From Miltoncostaea sp036826475 (GTDB lineage: Bacteria; Actinomycetota; Thermoleophilia; Miltoncostaeales; Miltoncostaeaceae): DNA of 64,000 nucleotides. Below are positions 47,912-56,266 of the stretch, piece after piece (the stretch's first letter is position 1; each line of letters opens with the position of its first letter). A model generated the notes under the pieces. It saw nothing but the letters and a program-made list of their open reading frames with translations, had not been told where the DNA came from and made no database searches. The stretch covers positions 1 to 64,000 of the forward strand of contig DAISWG010000018.1 in NCBI GenBank assembly GCA_036826475.1, in the 5' to 3' direction. Made by a program: the position numbers and the translations under genes.

Positions 47912-47946
47912 CGTCATCGAACCGGGGCCCCGGCCCCGGGTGCGGG

Positions 47947-48243
47947 CTACCGGAGCACGATGTTGTGGAGGTCGTATCCGGTGGTGGCGGGCATCCGACC
48001 CGGGCCGCCGGACACCTCCATCACCGTGGGCATGACGTGGTCGCGCATGAACGCGTCGCAGTCCTCCTTCGACTCCCAGAACTCGATGATGCGGAACCCG
48101 TCGCCGGTCCAGCCGGCGGCGTGGGCGATGAACCCCTTCGCGTCGCCCGTGCGCGGCGTGAGACGCGCGCTGATCGCGTCGTAGTTGACGGTCGAGCGCT
48201 CGGTCTCGGGCTCGACCCAGTCCTGGACCAGGCAGTACGCCAT
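47947..48243 (-). CDS. Antibiotic-biosynthesis-monooxygenase-like (dimeric alpha-beta barrel) protein
   Basis: A 98-aa ferredoxin-like fold. Typical parts: VQDWVEPETERSTVNYDAIS, GFIAHAAGWTGDGFRIIEFWESKEDCDAFM (split) and the final YDLHNIVL strand. Related proteins act as small monooxygenases or stress-response dimers; no catalytic residues can be named. ATG at 48243 with GAGGAG upstream, and a 15-bp hairpin lies 18-56 nt before the start. Confidence 0.75.
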   Translation of the reverse strand: MAYCLVQDWVEPETERSTVNYDAISARLTPRTGDAKGFIAHAAGWTGDGFRIIEFWESKEDCDAFMRDHVMPTVMEVSGGPGRMPATTGYDLHNIVLR

Positions 48244-48260
48244 GGTGGCTCCTCGTGACG

Positions 48261-48299
48261 GTCGCCGGTGCGGCGGGTCCGGCTCGCCGCACCGGCGAC
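48261..48299 (-). promoter_or_regulatory. 15-bp perfect hairpin in the leader of the ABM-like gene
   Basis: GTCGCCGGTGCGGCG (48261-48275) and CGCCGCACCGGCGAC (48285-48299), 9-nt loop. It ends 17 nt before the ATG at 48243, leaving only the ribosome binding site between. Possible attenuator, mRNA stabiliser or operator. Confidence 0.45.
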
Positions 48300-48485
48300 G
48301 CTACGCCCGGCCACACGTGCGTCGCCACCCCGCGGGGTGGGCATCGGAAAGGGAGTGATGCGCATGCCGTCGGACGCCTGGACGCGGTGCCCGGTGCGCA
48401 ACGGCCCGGGGGCGGGTGACGGATGCTCCTGCCGACGGCCGCGCAGATCGTCATCATCCTGGAGTCGACTCGGGACGGAGGCGGG

Positions 48486-49646
48486 GTGGCGGAGCGGTTC
48501 GATGCGGTGGTGGTGGGCGCGGGCCCCGGCGGCTCGACGGCGGCGTACCGCCTCGCCCGCGGCGGCGCGAGGGTGCTGTTGCTCGACCGGGCGCGTTTCC
48601 CGCGCGACAAGCCCTGCGGCGGGGGGCTCACCGGGCGCGCGCTGACGTCGCTGCCGGTCGACGTGTCGCCCGTCGTCGAGGACGCCATCACCAAGGTGGA
48701 CCTGCGGCTGCGCTTCCGCTCGGCCATCACCCACCACTACGACGACCCGATCGCCCTGATGACCCAGCGCCGCCGGCTCGACCACTTGCTGGCCGAGACG
48801 GCGGCGGGCGCGGGCGCCGACTTCCGCGACGGCACCCGCGTCCGGGACCTCGCGCTCGACGGGCCGGGCGGTCGCCCCGTGGTGACGCTGGAGGGCGGCG
48901 CGCGGATCGGCGCCGAGGTGCTGATCGGCGCCGACGGGGCGAACGGGGTCAGCGCGAAGGCCCTCGGGCTCGGCGGGGACCGCACGTTCGGCGTGGCGCT
49001 CGAGGGGAACGCCCCCATGACGCCCGAGCGGGCAGCCGTCCACCGGGGCCGGGCGACCCTCGAGATCGACACCGTCCCCGGCGGCTACGGCTGGATCTTC
49101 CCGAAGGGCGACCACATCAACGTGGGCGTGGGCGGGTGGTCGTCGGAGGGGCCGCGGATGCGCCGCTTCCTCGACGCCCTCTGCGCGATGCACGACGTGC
49201 GCCCCGAGGAGCTCACCGACGTCCGCGGACACCGCCTCCCGCTGCGCCGCTCGTGGCAGGGCGTGGCCCGCGGCCGCGCCGCCGTGGTGGGCGACGCCGC
49301 CGGCCTGATCGACCCCCTCTCCGGGGACGGCATGTTCGAGGCGTTCCTGTCGTCCGAGCTGGCGACCGCCACCGCCCTGGACCTGCTCGCGGGGCGCGTC
49401 AGCGGCATGGAGCCCTACCGGTGGCGCGTCCAGCGGACCCTCGCCGGTCACGCCGCGACCGCCTGGGTCGCGCGGGCCACGCTCGAACGGCTCCCCGCGC
49501 TGACGTTCCAGGTGCTGCGGCGCGACGCCGCCCGGCGGTTCCTGGGCCACCGCCTGGGCACGCGCCCCCCGGAGGTGAGGGTGCCGCTCATCGGCGGCGT
49601 CGAGCGGTTCGCGCGCCGCGCGCTCGGCCCGGCGGCCGGCGCCTAG
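48486..49646 (+). CDS. Geranylgeranyl-reductase-family FAD oxidoreductase
   Basis: A 386-aa flavoprotein. VVVGAGPGGSTAAYRLARG binds FAD; RFPRDKPCGGGLT is the family PxxKxCGG motif; GYGWIFPKGDHINVGVGG and GDAAGLIDPLSGDGMFEAF complete the signature. Family members reduce prenyl chains of lipids, quinones or chlorophyll side chains. In actinobacteria such proteins (menaquinone-reductase-like, MenJ type) act on menaquinone. GTG at 48486 with GGAGG upstream; an upstream in-frame ATG at 48423 is less likely. The APC permease gene follows after 44 nt. Confidence 0.87.
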   Translation: MAERFDAVVVGAGPGGSTAAYRLARGGARVLLLDRARFPRDKPCGGGLTGRALTSLPVDVSPVVEDAITKVDLRLRFRSAITHHYDDPIALMTQRRRLDHLLAETAAGAGADFRDGTRVRDLALDGPGGRPVVTLEGGARIGAEVLIGADGANGVSAKALGLGGDRTFGVALEGNAPMTPERAAVHRGRATLEIDTVPGGYGWIFPKGDHINVGVGGWSSEGPRMRRFLDALCAMHDVRPEELTDVRGHRLPLRRSWQGVARGRAAVVGDAAGLIDPLSGDGMFEAFLSSELATATALDLLAGRVSGMEPYRWRVQRTLAGHAATAWVARATLERLPALTFQVLRRDAARRFLGHRLGTRPPEVRVPLIGGVERFARRALGPAAGA

Positions 49647-49690
49647 GCGCCGGCCCCCGAGCCGCCGCCCACACGACGTAGAGTCCCGCC

Positions 49691-51619
49691 GTGGCCCGCC
49701 GCCGCCGCCAGCAGGAGGGGCTCGAGCGCGTCCTCGGCGCCAACGCGCTGTTCGCCACGGCGTACGGCAACGTCGGGTCCTCGATCTACTACGCGCTCGG
49801 CGTCACGGCCGCGTTCGCGCTGGGCCTCACGCCCCTCGTCTTCCTGATCGCCGGGCTCATCTTCGCGGCGACGGCGGCGACCTACGCCGAGGGGACCGTC
49901 CGCTACCCGGAGGCCGGCGGGTCCGCCAGCTTCGCCCGCCACGCCTTCAACGAGCTCGTCTCGTTCGGGGCGGCGTGGGCGCAGATGCTCAACTACATCA
50001 TCACGATCGCCATCTCGGCGTTCTTCGTCCCGCACTACCTCTCGATCTTCTGGGAGCCCCTGAAGTCGAACCCGTGGGACGTGATCGTCGGCGCGATCGT
50101 GGTGGTGGTCCTCGTCGGCGTGAACATCGTGGGCGTGAAGGAGGCGGCGAAGCTCAACGTCCTGCTCGCCGTGGTCGACTTCGGCACCCAGGCGCTGCTG
50201 GTGATCCTGGGCTTCGTCCTGATCTTCAGCCCGGAGACGCTGGTCGACAACGTCACCTTCGGCGTCGCGCCGACCTGGGCTGACTTCTTCCTGGCGATCC
50301 CGGTCGCGATGATCGCCTACACCGGCATCGAGACGATCTCGAACCTGTCGGAGGAGGCGCGCGACCCCTCGCGGGACATCCCGCGGTCGATCTCCCTCGT
50401 GGCGGTCGCGGTGTTCGCCATCTACTTCACCCTCCCGGCGATCGCCCTGTCCGCCCTCCCGGTCACGCAGAACTCGGACGGCGTCTACACCACCGCCCTG
50501 GGCCTGGGGCCGGAGCAGGGCGGCTACGCCAACGACCCGGTGCTGGGGCTGGTCGACAACATGGGCATCGACGGCGTGGCCCTACAGGTGCTGGAGGTCT
50601 ACGTCGGGGTGCTGGCGGCGACGATCCTGCTCATCGCCGCCAACGCCGGCGTGATCGGCGCGTCGCGGATCACGTACTCGATGGCCAGCTACCGGCAGCT
50701 GCCGGAGCGGTTCCGCCGACTCCACCCGAAGTTCAAGACCCCGTGGCTGGCGCTGGTGATCTTCGCCGGATTCGCGGCGATCCTGGCGCTGCTGCCGGGC
50801 CAGACCGACTTCCTGGGGACGATCTACTCGTTCGGGGCGATGCTGTCGTTCACGATCGCCCACATCTCGCTCATCGCCCTGCGGGTGCGCAGACGCGACG
50901 AGGAGCTGGTCTACCGGGCCGTGCCGAACGTGCGGTTCCGCGGGATCGACTGGCCGCTGTTCGCCATCCTCGGCGGGCTCGGCACCGGGATCGCCTGGCT
51001 GGTGGTGGTCGTGCAGGAGCCGTTGACGCGGTGGTCGGGCCTCGGCTGGCTCGCGCTCGGCTTCGTCGTGTACGCGGTGTACCGCGGCCGGGTGCTGAGG
51101 CTGCCGCTGCGCGAGACGGTCCGCGCCCCCGCGATGGTGCTCGCCGGCAACCTGGAGGTGGAGTACCGGTCGATCGTCGTGCCGGTGGTGCGCTCCACCG
51201 AGTCGGAGGAGGCGCTCGTGACCGCGGCCCGCCTCGCCGCCGAGCGGCGGTCGCGGGTGGCGGTGGTGCACGTGCTCGAGATCCCGATGGAGCTGCCGCT
51301 CACCGCCCGCCTCCCTGAGGCGGAGCGGGAGGCCAACTCACTGCTGGACGACGCGCGCGCCCTGGTCGAGAGCTTCGGCGTCCGGGCCGTCACCCGCCTG
51401 GAGCGGGCCCGCGCCGCCGGGCCGGCGATCGTGGCCGACGTGGTCTCCCGCGAGGCGGAGCTGGTGGTGCTGGGCGCGCCGCGCCGGGGCATCGGGCGCC
51501 GCGCCCCCGTGTTCGGCCCCACTGCCCGGTACGTGCTGAAGCACAGCCCGTGCCGCGTGCTGGTCGCGGCGCCGAAGCCGGCGGGCAGGGCGGCGCCCAG
51601 GTCGGCGGTGGCCGCGTGA
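49691..51619 (+). CDS. APC-family permease fused to a universal stress protein (USP) domain, KimA-like
   Basis: A 642-aa membrane protein. Residues 10-470 form twelve or so helices of an amino acid/polyamine/cation transporter: GANALFATAYGNVGSSIYYALG in TM1, FVPHYLSIF, AMIAYTGIETISNLSEEARDP (split) in TM6 and ASRITYSMASYRQLPERF. Residues 490-640 are a cytoplasmic USP domain (YRSIVVPVVRSTESEEALV, AELVVLGAPRRGIG). This plan matches KimA-type potassium importers, and RCK genes follow downstream, so potassium uptake is the leading idea; amino acid transport is the alternative. GTG at 49691. The stop overlaps the small membrane gene. Confidence 0.85.
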   Translation: MARRRRQQEGLERVLGANALFATAYGNVGSSIYYALGVTAAFALGLTPLVFLIAGLIFAATAATYAEGTVRYPEAGGSASFARHAFNELVSFGAAWAQMLNYIITIAISAFFVPHYLSIFWEPLKSNPWDVIVGAIVVVVLVGVNIVGVKEAAKLNVLLAVVDFGTQALLVILGFVLIFSPETLVDNVTFGVAPTWADFFLAIPVAMIAYTGIETISNLSEEARDPSRDIPRSISLVAVAVFAIYFTLPAIALSALPVTQNSDGVYTTALGLGPEQGGYANDPVLGLVDNMGIDGVALQVLEVYVGVLAATILLIAANAGVIGASRITYSMASYRQLPERFRRLHPKFKTPWLALVIFAGFAAILALLPGQTDFLGTIYSFGAMLSFTIAHISLIALRVRRRDEELVYRAVPNVRFRGIDWPLFAILGGLGTGIAWLVVVVQEPLTRWSGLGWLALGFVVYAVYRGRVLRLPLRETVRAPAMVLAGNLEVEYRSIVVPVVRSTESEEALVTAARLAAERRSRVAVVHVLEIPMELPLTARLPEAEREANSLLDDARALVESFGVRAVTRLERARAAGPAIVADVVSREAELVVLGAPRRGIGRRAPVFGPTARYVLKHSPCRVLVAAPKPAGRAAPRSAVAA

Positions 51620-51789
51620 GGGCCGCCCGGGCGTTCTCGGTCGTGCTCATCCTGCTCGGCGTCGCCGTGGTCGCGCGGACCATCGCCCTGGGCGTCGGCG
51701 GCGGCCTGGGGCTGCTGCTCGGCGGCCTGATGATCCTGGCGGGCGCCCTGCGGCTGTGGATGGCGGGAGGCGCGTGGCGCCGCGGCTGA
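51616..51789 (+). CDS. Small two-helix membrane protein, 57 aa
   Basis: GTG at 51616 overlaps the permease stop. Two helices: AFSVVLILLGVAVVARTIAL and LGLLLGGLMILAGALRLW, with a Gly turn between them. It overlaps the next permease by 16 nt. The tight linkage suggests a subunit or regulator of the permeases; no known family. Confidence 0.6.
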   Translation: MRAARAFSVVLILLGVAVVARTIALGVGGGLGLLLGGLMILAGALRLWMAGGAWRRG

Positions 51790-53708
51790 CGGCGCCGGCC
51801 CGCCGCCTGCGGGCCCGGTCCCTGGCGCTGGTCGCGTTCGGCGAGGTCGGCTCCTCGCTGATCTTCGCGCTCGGCATCGTCGCCCTGTACGCCGCGGGCG
51901 CCACCCCGTGGGTGCTGCTGGCGGTCGGCGTCCTGGTGCTCGTGGTGACGCTGTCGTACGCCGAGGGCGCGTCGGCGATGCCCGAGACCGGCGGCGCCGC
52001 CACGTTCGTGCGGCGGGCGTTCAGCGACCCCCTCGGCTTCGTCGCCGGATGGGTGCTGTTCCTCGACTACCTGGTCGTCATCTCCCTGGCGGCGCTGTTC
52101 GTGCCCCACTACCTGGGGGCGGCGTTCGGCTGGGACGCCGTCGAGGAGGGCCCGTGGGACGCGGTGGTGGGGATCGGGGTGATCGCGTTCGTCGCCGCCA
52201 TCCGCTGGACGCGGAAGGTGCGGCTCTACCCGGTGGCGGTGGTTGTGTCGGGGCTGGTCCTGGTCGCGCAGCTGCTGCTGGCCGTGACGGGGCTGGCGCT
52301 CGCCTTCGACCCCGACGTCCTGCGCTTCGGCACCGACCTGGGCGAGACCCCGTCCGTGGCCTCCATCGCACTGGCGCTGTCGCTCGCCACTCTCGCCTAC
52401 ACGGGCCTCGAGACGATCGTGAACTTCGCGTCCGAGGTCCGCGAGCCGGGGCGCACCCTGCCCCGGAGCCTGTTCATCGGCATCGGCCTGGTGGTGGTCA
52501 TCAACGTCGCGGTCTCGATCGTCGGCCTGTCGGCCTACCCGGCGGTGCCCGACCCGGCGGGCCCCGACGGCGTGGCCACCGCTCTGGGGACCGACTGGCT
52601 CGACGCGCCGCTGGCGGGCATCGCCCAGGCGATCGGCCAGGAGATGCCGTGGGGCGGTCAGGCGCTGGAGGTCTTCGTCGACGTCTCCAACGCGCTGGTG
52701 CTGGTGACCATCCTCGCAACCGCCATGGCGGGCGGGGAGCGCCTGGCCTACTCCATGGCCCGCTACGACATGCTGCCGCACGCGTTCGCCCGGCCCGAGA
52801 AGGGCGACCGCACCCCCACGCCGGTGGCGACGCTGGCGGCGGCCGTGATCGCCCCCGTGCTGATCGTCATCGCCGACGCGGTGGGGGACGGGGCGCGGTT
52901 CCTGGCCGGGCTTTTCAGCTTCGGCGTGCTCATCGCGATGACCGCCGCCCAGCTCGCGGTGGTGCGGCTGCGGATCCGCGAGCCGGAGCTGGAGCGCCCG
53001 TTCCGGGTCCCCGGGTCCGTCCGCGTCGGCGGAGCCGACGTGCCGGTGCTGCCGATCGTCGGCGCGATCCTGACGTTCGGGTTGTGGATCACGTCGCTGT
53101 TCACCCACGGGGGCGCCGCGATCGCCGGCCCCGTGTGGCTGCTGCTCGGCGCGGTCGTCTACCTGCTGTCGCGGCGCGCCGGCGGCGAGACGCTGCTGGG
53201 CCGCGCCACCCCGGCGGTGCCGGACCTGGTGGAGGAGTCGGCGGAGGACGAGGAGGCCCGCGAGGTCGAGCGGATCCTGGTGCCCCTGAAGCTCGGCGCC
53301 ATCGGCGAGGAGGTGCTCGCCACGGCGGTGCGCCTGGCGGAGGACCGCGAGGCCGAGGTCATCGTGGTCCACGTGGTCAAGGTCCCGATGTCGCTGCCGC
53401 TGGAGGCGGAGTACGAGGAGGAGGAGCACCGGGGGCTCGAGGCCATCGAGGATGCGCGGGAGATCGCGGCCGACCTCGGCGTGAGCGTCATCGGCCACGT
53501 CGTCCGCGCCCGCTCGCTGTCGGAGGCGATCATCGAGGAGGCTGAGGTGACGGGGGCCGACCTGATCCTGCTGGGGTCGGCGCCGCGGTGGCGCAAGCAG
53601 ACGCGGTTCTTCAGCCCGACGGTCGACGAGGTGCTGCGCGCCGCACCCTGCGAAGTGATGGTCGTGACGTATCCGGAGGGCGTCCTGGAGGACGAAATCG
53701 AGGCATGA
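51774..53708 (+). CDS. Second APC-family permease fused to a USP domain, KimA-like
   Basis: A 644-aa paralogue of the upstream permease: SLALVAFGEVGSSLIFALGIVAL (TM1, split), FVPHYLGAAFG, ATLAYTGLETIVNFASEVREP and YSMARYDMLP. The USP part is residues 495-640 (VERILVPLKLGAIGEEVLAT, IVVHVVKVPMSLPLEAEYEE, LILLGSAPRW). Sequence has diverged, so the duplication is old. GTG at 51774 (GGGAGG upstream) inside the end of the small membrane gene. RCK genes follow after 7 nt, suggesting one operon for potassium or cation uptake. Confidence 0.85.
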   Translation: MAPRLTAPARRLRARSLALVAFGEVGSSLIFALGIVALYAAGATPWVLLAVGVLVLVVTLSYAEGASAMPETGGAATFVRRAFSDPLGFVAGWVLFLDYLVVISLAALFVPHYLGAAFGWDAVEEGPWDAVVGIGVIAFVAAIRWTRKVRLYPVAVVVSGLVLVAQLLLAVTGLALAFDPDVLRFGTDLGETPSVASIALALSLATLAYTGLETIVNFASEVREPGRTLPRSLFIGIGLVVVINVAVSIVGLSAYPAVPDPAGPDGVATALGTDWLDAPLAGIAQAIGQEMPWGGQALEVFVDVSNALVLVTILATAMAGGERLAYSMARYDMLPHAFARPEKGDRTPTPVATLAAAVIAPVLIVIADAVGDGARFLAGLFSFGVLIAMTAAQLAVVRLRIREPELERPFRVPGSVRVGGADVPVLPIVGAILTFGLWITSLFTHGGAAIAGPVWLLLGAVVYLLSRRAGGETLLGRATPAVPDLVEESAEDEEAREVERILVPLKLGAIGEEVLATAVRLAEDREAEVIVVHVVKVPMSLPLEAEYEEEEHRGLEAIEDAREIAADLGVSVIGHVVRARSLSEAIIEEAEVTGADLILLGSAPRWRKQTRFFSPTVDEVLRAAPCEVMVVTYPEGVLEDEIEA

Positions 53709-53715
53709 TGGTCGC

Positions 53716-54126
53716 ATGAAGGCGATCGTGATCGGATGCGGACGCGTGGGCGCGACCCTGGCGCGCACCCTGGCCGACGAGGGCTGGGAGGTCACCGTGG
53801 TGGAGCTGGACGAGGAGAACCTGTCCCGGCTCGGCCCCGACTGGCGCCAGCCGCTGGTGCTCGGCCACGGGATGGACGCGAAGGTGCTGGAGGAGGCCGG
53901 CGTCGAGGAGGCCGACGTGCTGATCGCGGCGACCGACGGGGACAACACCAACCTGGTGATCGCGCAGGTGGCGACCCAGAAGTACGGGGTGGCCCACGTG
54001 GCGGCGCGCATCCAGGACCCCGCCCGCGCCGAGGCCTACGCGGACCGCGGGTTCCACATCATCTCGCCGGTGAAGATGGCCATCGAGGGGCTCGCGAGCT
54101 GGGCGCTCGCGGCGGAGAGGGCCTAG
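53716..54126 (+). CDS. TrkA-N (RCK_N) protein, single domain
   Basis: A 136-aa Rossmann-fold potassium-channel regulatory subunit: IVIGCGRVGATLARTLADEG binds NAD(H) or ATP, DGDNTNLVIAQVATQKYGVAHVAARIQDP (split) is the family core. The RCK_C domain that usually follows is missing. In Mycobacterium tuberculosis the CeoB/CeoC pair lies next to an APC-superfamily protein (Rv2690c region), and this gene corresponds to the first of the pair. The TAG stop is part of the CTAG that borders the inverted-repeat element. Confidence 0.88.
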   Translation: MKAIVIGCGRVGATLARTLADEGWEVTVVELDEENLSRLGPDWRQPLVLGHGMDAKVLEEAGVEEADVLIAATDGDNTNLVIAQVATQKYGVAHVAARIQDPARAEAYADRGFHIISPVKMAIEGLASWALAAERA

Positions 54127-54287
54127 TGCCCCGCCTCGGAGATTCGTCTGGGATTCCCGCGCGAATCCCCCGCCGGGCAAGGACGCAGATCCGGCGCGAT
54201 ACTGGGAGTATTGCGCCGGTCGAGGACGCAGCCCGGCGATGGGATGCAGCCGGGGATCACCACGTCATCTGCGAGGTGGGGCACTAG
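54123..54287. mobile_element. MITE-like element of about 161 bp with 21-bp terminal inverted repeats, between stop and start codons
   Basis: Left end CTAGTGCCCCGCCTCGGAGA (54123 onward) and the reverse complement of the right end (54267-54287) agree at 19 of 21 positions. Both ends carry CTAG (54123-54126 and 54284-54287), fitting a target duplication. Inside are a GGGATTC/GAATCCC hairpin (54150-54169) and CCGGCGCGATACT/AGTATTGCGCCGG (54191-54219), plus two GGACGCAG copies. No ORF. It sits exactly between the TAG of the first RCK gene and the ATG of the second. Confidence 0.75.
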
Positions 54288-54950
54288 ATGTTCGCGATCG
54301 TGGTCGGCGGCGGGAAGGTCGGCGCCAACGTCGCCCGGAGCCTGATGGAGCGCGACCAGGAGGTCGTGGTCGTCGAGAACAAGCCGTCCCGCGCGGATCA
54401 CCTGGAGGCGGAGTTCGGTCACCGGGTGATCCACGGCGACGGCACCGAGCTGTACGTGCTGGAGCGCGCGGGGGTCACCCGGCCGCCCGACATCGTGGTC
54501 GCCGTGACGGGAGATGACGAGGACAACCTCGTCATCTCCCAGCTGTCGCGCGAGCGCTACGGGGTGAAGAAGGTGATCGCGCGCGTCAACGACCCGCGCA
54601 ACCAGACCCACTTCGACCTGCTCGGCGTGTCGCCGACGGTGTGCCCGACCCAGCGCATCATGGCGCTCATCGAGCACGAGGTGCCGGAGCACGACCTGGT
54701 GCACCTGCTGGAGCTGCGCAAGGAGAACCTCGAGATCATCGAGGTGGAGATCGACAGGAAATGCCCGTGCCTCGGCCAGCCGGTCGAGGACCTCGGGTTC
54801 CCGGCGGGATCCCGCCTGATCTCGGTGCTGCGCGACGGCCAGGCGGAGATCGCGGTCGGCGCCACCGTCCTGCAGGAGGGCGACCAGGTGCTCGCGATCC
54901 TGGAGCCCGGCAAGGAGAACGAGGTCCGCAAGATCCTGCTGGGGAGGTAG
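54288..54950 (+). CDS. TrkA-family potassium uptake regulatory protein (RCK_N + RCK_C)
   Basis: A 220-aa protein: RCK_N residues 1-130 (VVGGGKVGANVARSLMERDQ, GDDEDNLVISQLSRERYGVKKVIARVNDP in part) and RCK_C from about 140 (LEIIEVEIDRKCPCLGQPVEDL, with GDQVLAIL). Length matches CeoC-type proteins. RCK_C can bind c-di-AMP in other systems. ATG at 54288 immediately follows the inverted-repeat element, whose right end supplies the ribosome-binding-like GAGGTGGGG. The NDH-2 gene follows after 2 nt. Confidence 0.92.
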   Translation: MFAIVVGGGKVGANVARSLMERDQEVVVVENKPSRADHLEAEFGHRVIHGDGTELYVLERAGVTRPPDIVVAVTGDDEDNLVISQLSRERYGVKKVIARVNDPRNQTHFDLLGVSPTVCPTQRIMALIEHEVPEHDLVHLLELRKENLEIIEVEIDRKCPCLGQPVEDLGFPAGSRLISVLRDGQAEIAVGATVLQEGDQVLAILEPGKENEVRKILLGR

Positions 54951-54952
54951 CC

Positions 54953-56266
54953 GTGGCGGGCACGGCACCGCACCGCGTCGTGGTGGTCGGCGGCGGGTTC
55001 GGCGGACTGCAGGCGGCGATCAACCTGAAGCGCGCCGACGTCGACCTGACCCTGATCGACCGGCGCAACTTCCACCTGTTCCAGCCGCTGCTCTACCAGG
55101 TGGCGACGGGCGCCCTGTCGCCGGGCGAGATCGCGTCGCCGCTGCGCGGCGTGCTGAAGCGCCAGCGCAACGCGACGGTGATGCTCGCCGAGGTGACCGA
55201 CATCGACGTGGAGCGGCACCGCATCCGCTGCGAGTCGGTGGCGGGGCGGCACCCGTCCGACGTCACCTACGACACCCTGATCGTGGCCGCCGGCGCCGGC
55301 CACGCGTACTTCGGCCACGACGAGTGGGAGCCCCTGGCGCCGGGCCTGAAGACGCTGGAGGACGCGCTGGAGCTGCGCCGCCGGATCCTGAGCGCGTTCG
55401 AGGCGGCCGAGATCGAGCCCGACCCCGACCTGCAGCGCGAGTACCTCACGTTCGTGGTGGTGGGCGGCGGCCCGACCGGCGTGGAGCTGGCCGGCCAGAT
55501 CGCGGAGATCGCCCGCGACACGGTGAAGCGCGACTTCCGCAAGATCGACCCCCGCTCCGCGCGGATCGTGCTGGTGGAGGGGGCCGACCGGGTGCTGCTC
55601 GCGTTCCCGGAGCGCCTGTCGGCGAAGGGCCAGGAGCAACTGGAGAAGCTCGGCGTCACCGTGCAGCTCGACCGGATGGTGACCGGGGTGGACGAGGAGG
55701 GGGTGACGCTCGCGCTGCCCGGCGGCGGCACGGAGCGCCTGGAGTCGCAGACGATCGTGTGGGCGGCGGGGGTGGCGGCGTCGCCGCTGGCGGCGATCCT
55801 GGGGCGGGCGACGGGCGCGGAGGTCGACCGGGCCGGCCGCGTGACCGTGCTGCCGGACCTGACCCTGCCGGGGCACCCGGAGATCATGGTCCTGGGCGAC
55901 ATGACCCGCGTGTCCGACGGCCAGGGCGGCCTGATCCCGCTGCCCGGCGTGGCGCCGGCGGCGATGCAGATGGGCCGCTACGCGGCGAAGGTGGTGAAGG
56001 CACGGGTGAGGGGGCGGCAGCCGCCCGGGCCCTTCAGCTACCGGGACAAGGGCAACCTGGCGACGATCGGCCGGATGAAGGCGGTGGGCCTCATCAAGGG
56101 CGTGCAGCTCACCGGACTGCTGGCGTGGCTGGGGTGGCTCACGATCCACCTCTTCTACCTGACGGGCCTCCAGAACCGGATCCTCGTGCTGATCCGCTGG
56201 ACGGTCAGCTTCATCACCCACGGTCGCGGCGCGCGGCTGATCACCGGCGAGACCCCACCCGAGTGA
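54953..56266 (+). CDS. ndh: Type II NADH:quinone oxidoreductase-like flavoprotein
   Basis: A 437-aa NDH-2-type enzyme that passes electrons from NADH to quinone without pumping protons. First dinucleotide motif VVVVGGGFGGLQAAINL, quinone-side FQPLLYQVATG, second motif FVVVGGGPTGVELAGQIAE, and LGDMTRV near the FAD ribityl. The C-terminal LIKGVQLTGLLAWLGWLTIH region would anchor it to the membrane. GTG at 54953 with GGGGAGG upstream, in the RCK gene's operon; the stop overlaps birA. The link to potassium uptake may be energetic or accidental. Confidence 0.9.
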   Translation: MAGTAPHRVVVVGGGFGGLQAAINLKRADVDLTLIDRRNFHLFQPLLYQVATGALSPGEIASPLRGVLKRQRNATVMLAEVTDIDVERHRIRCESVAGRHPSDVTYDTLIVAAGAGHAYFGHDEWEPLAPGLKTLEDALELRRRILSAFEAAEIEPDPDLQREYLTFVVVGGGPTGVELAGQIAEIARDTVKRDFRKIDPRSARIVLVEGADRVLLAFPERLSAKGQEQLEKLGVTVQLDRMVTGVDEEGVTLALPGGGTERLESQTIVWAAGVAASPLAAILGRATGAEVDRAGRVTVLPDLTLPGHPEIMVLGDMTRVSDGQGGLIPLPGVAPAAMQMGRYAAKVVKARVRGRQPPGPFSYRDKGNLATIGRMKAVGLIKGVQLTGLLAWLGWLTIHLFYLTGLQNRILVLIRWTVSFITHGRGARLITGETPPE

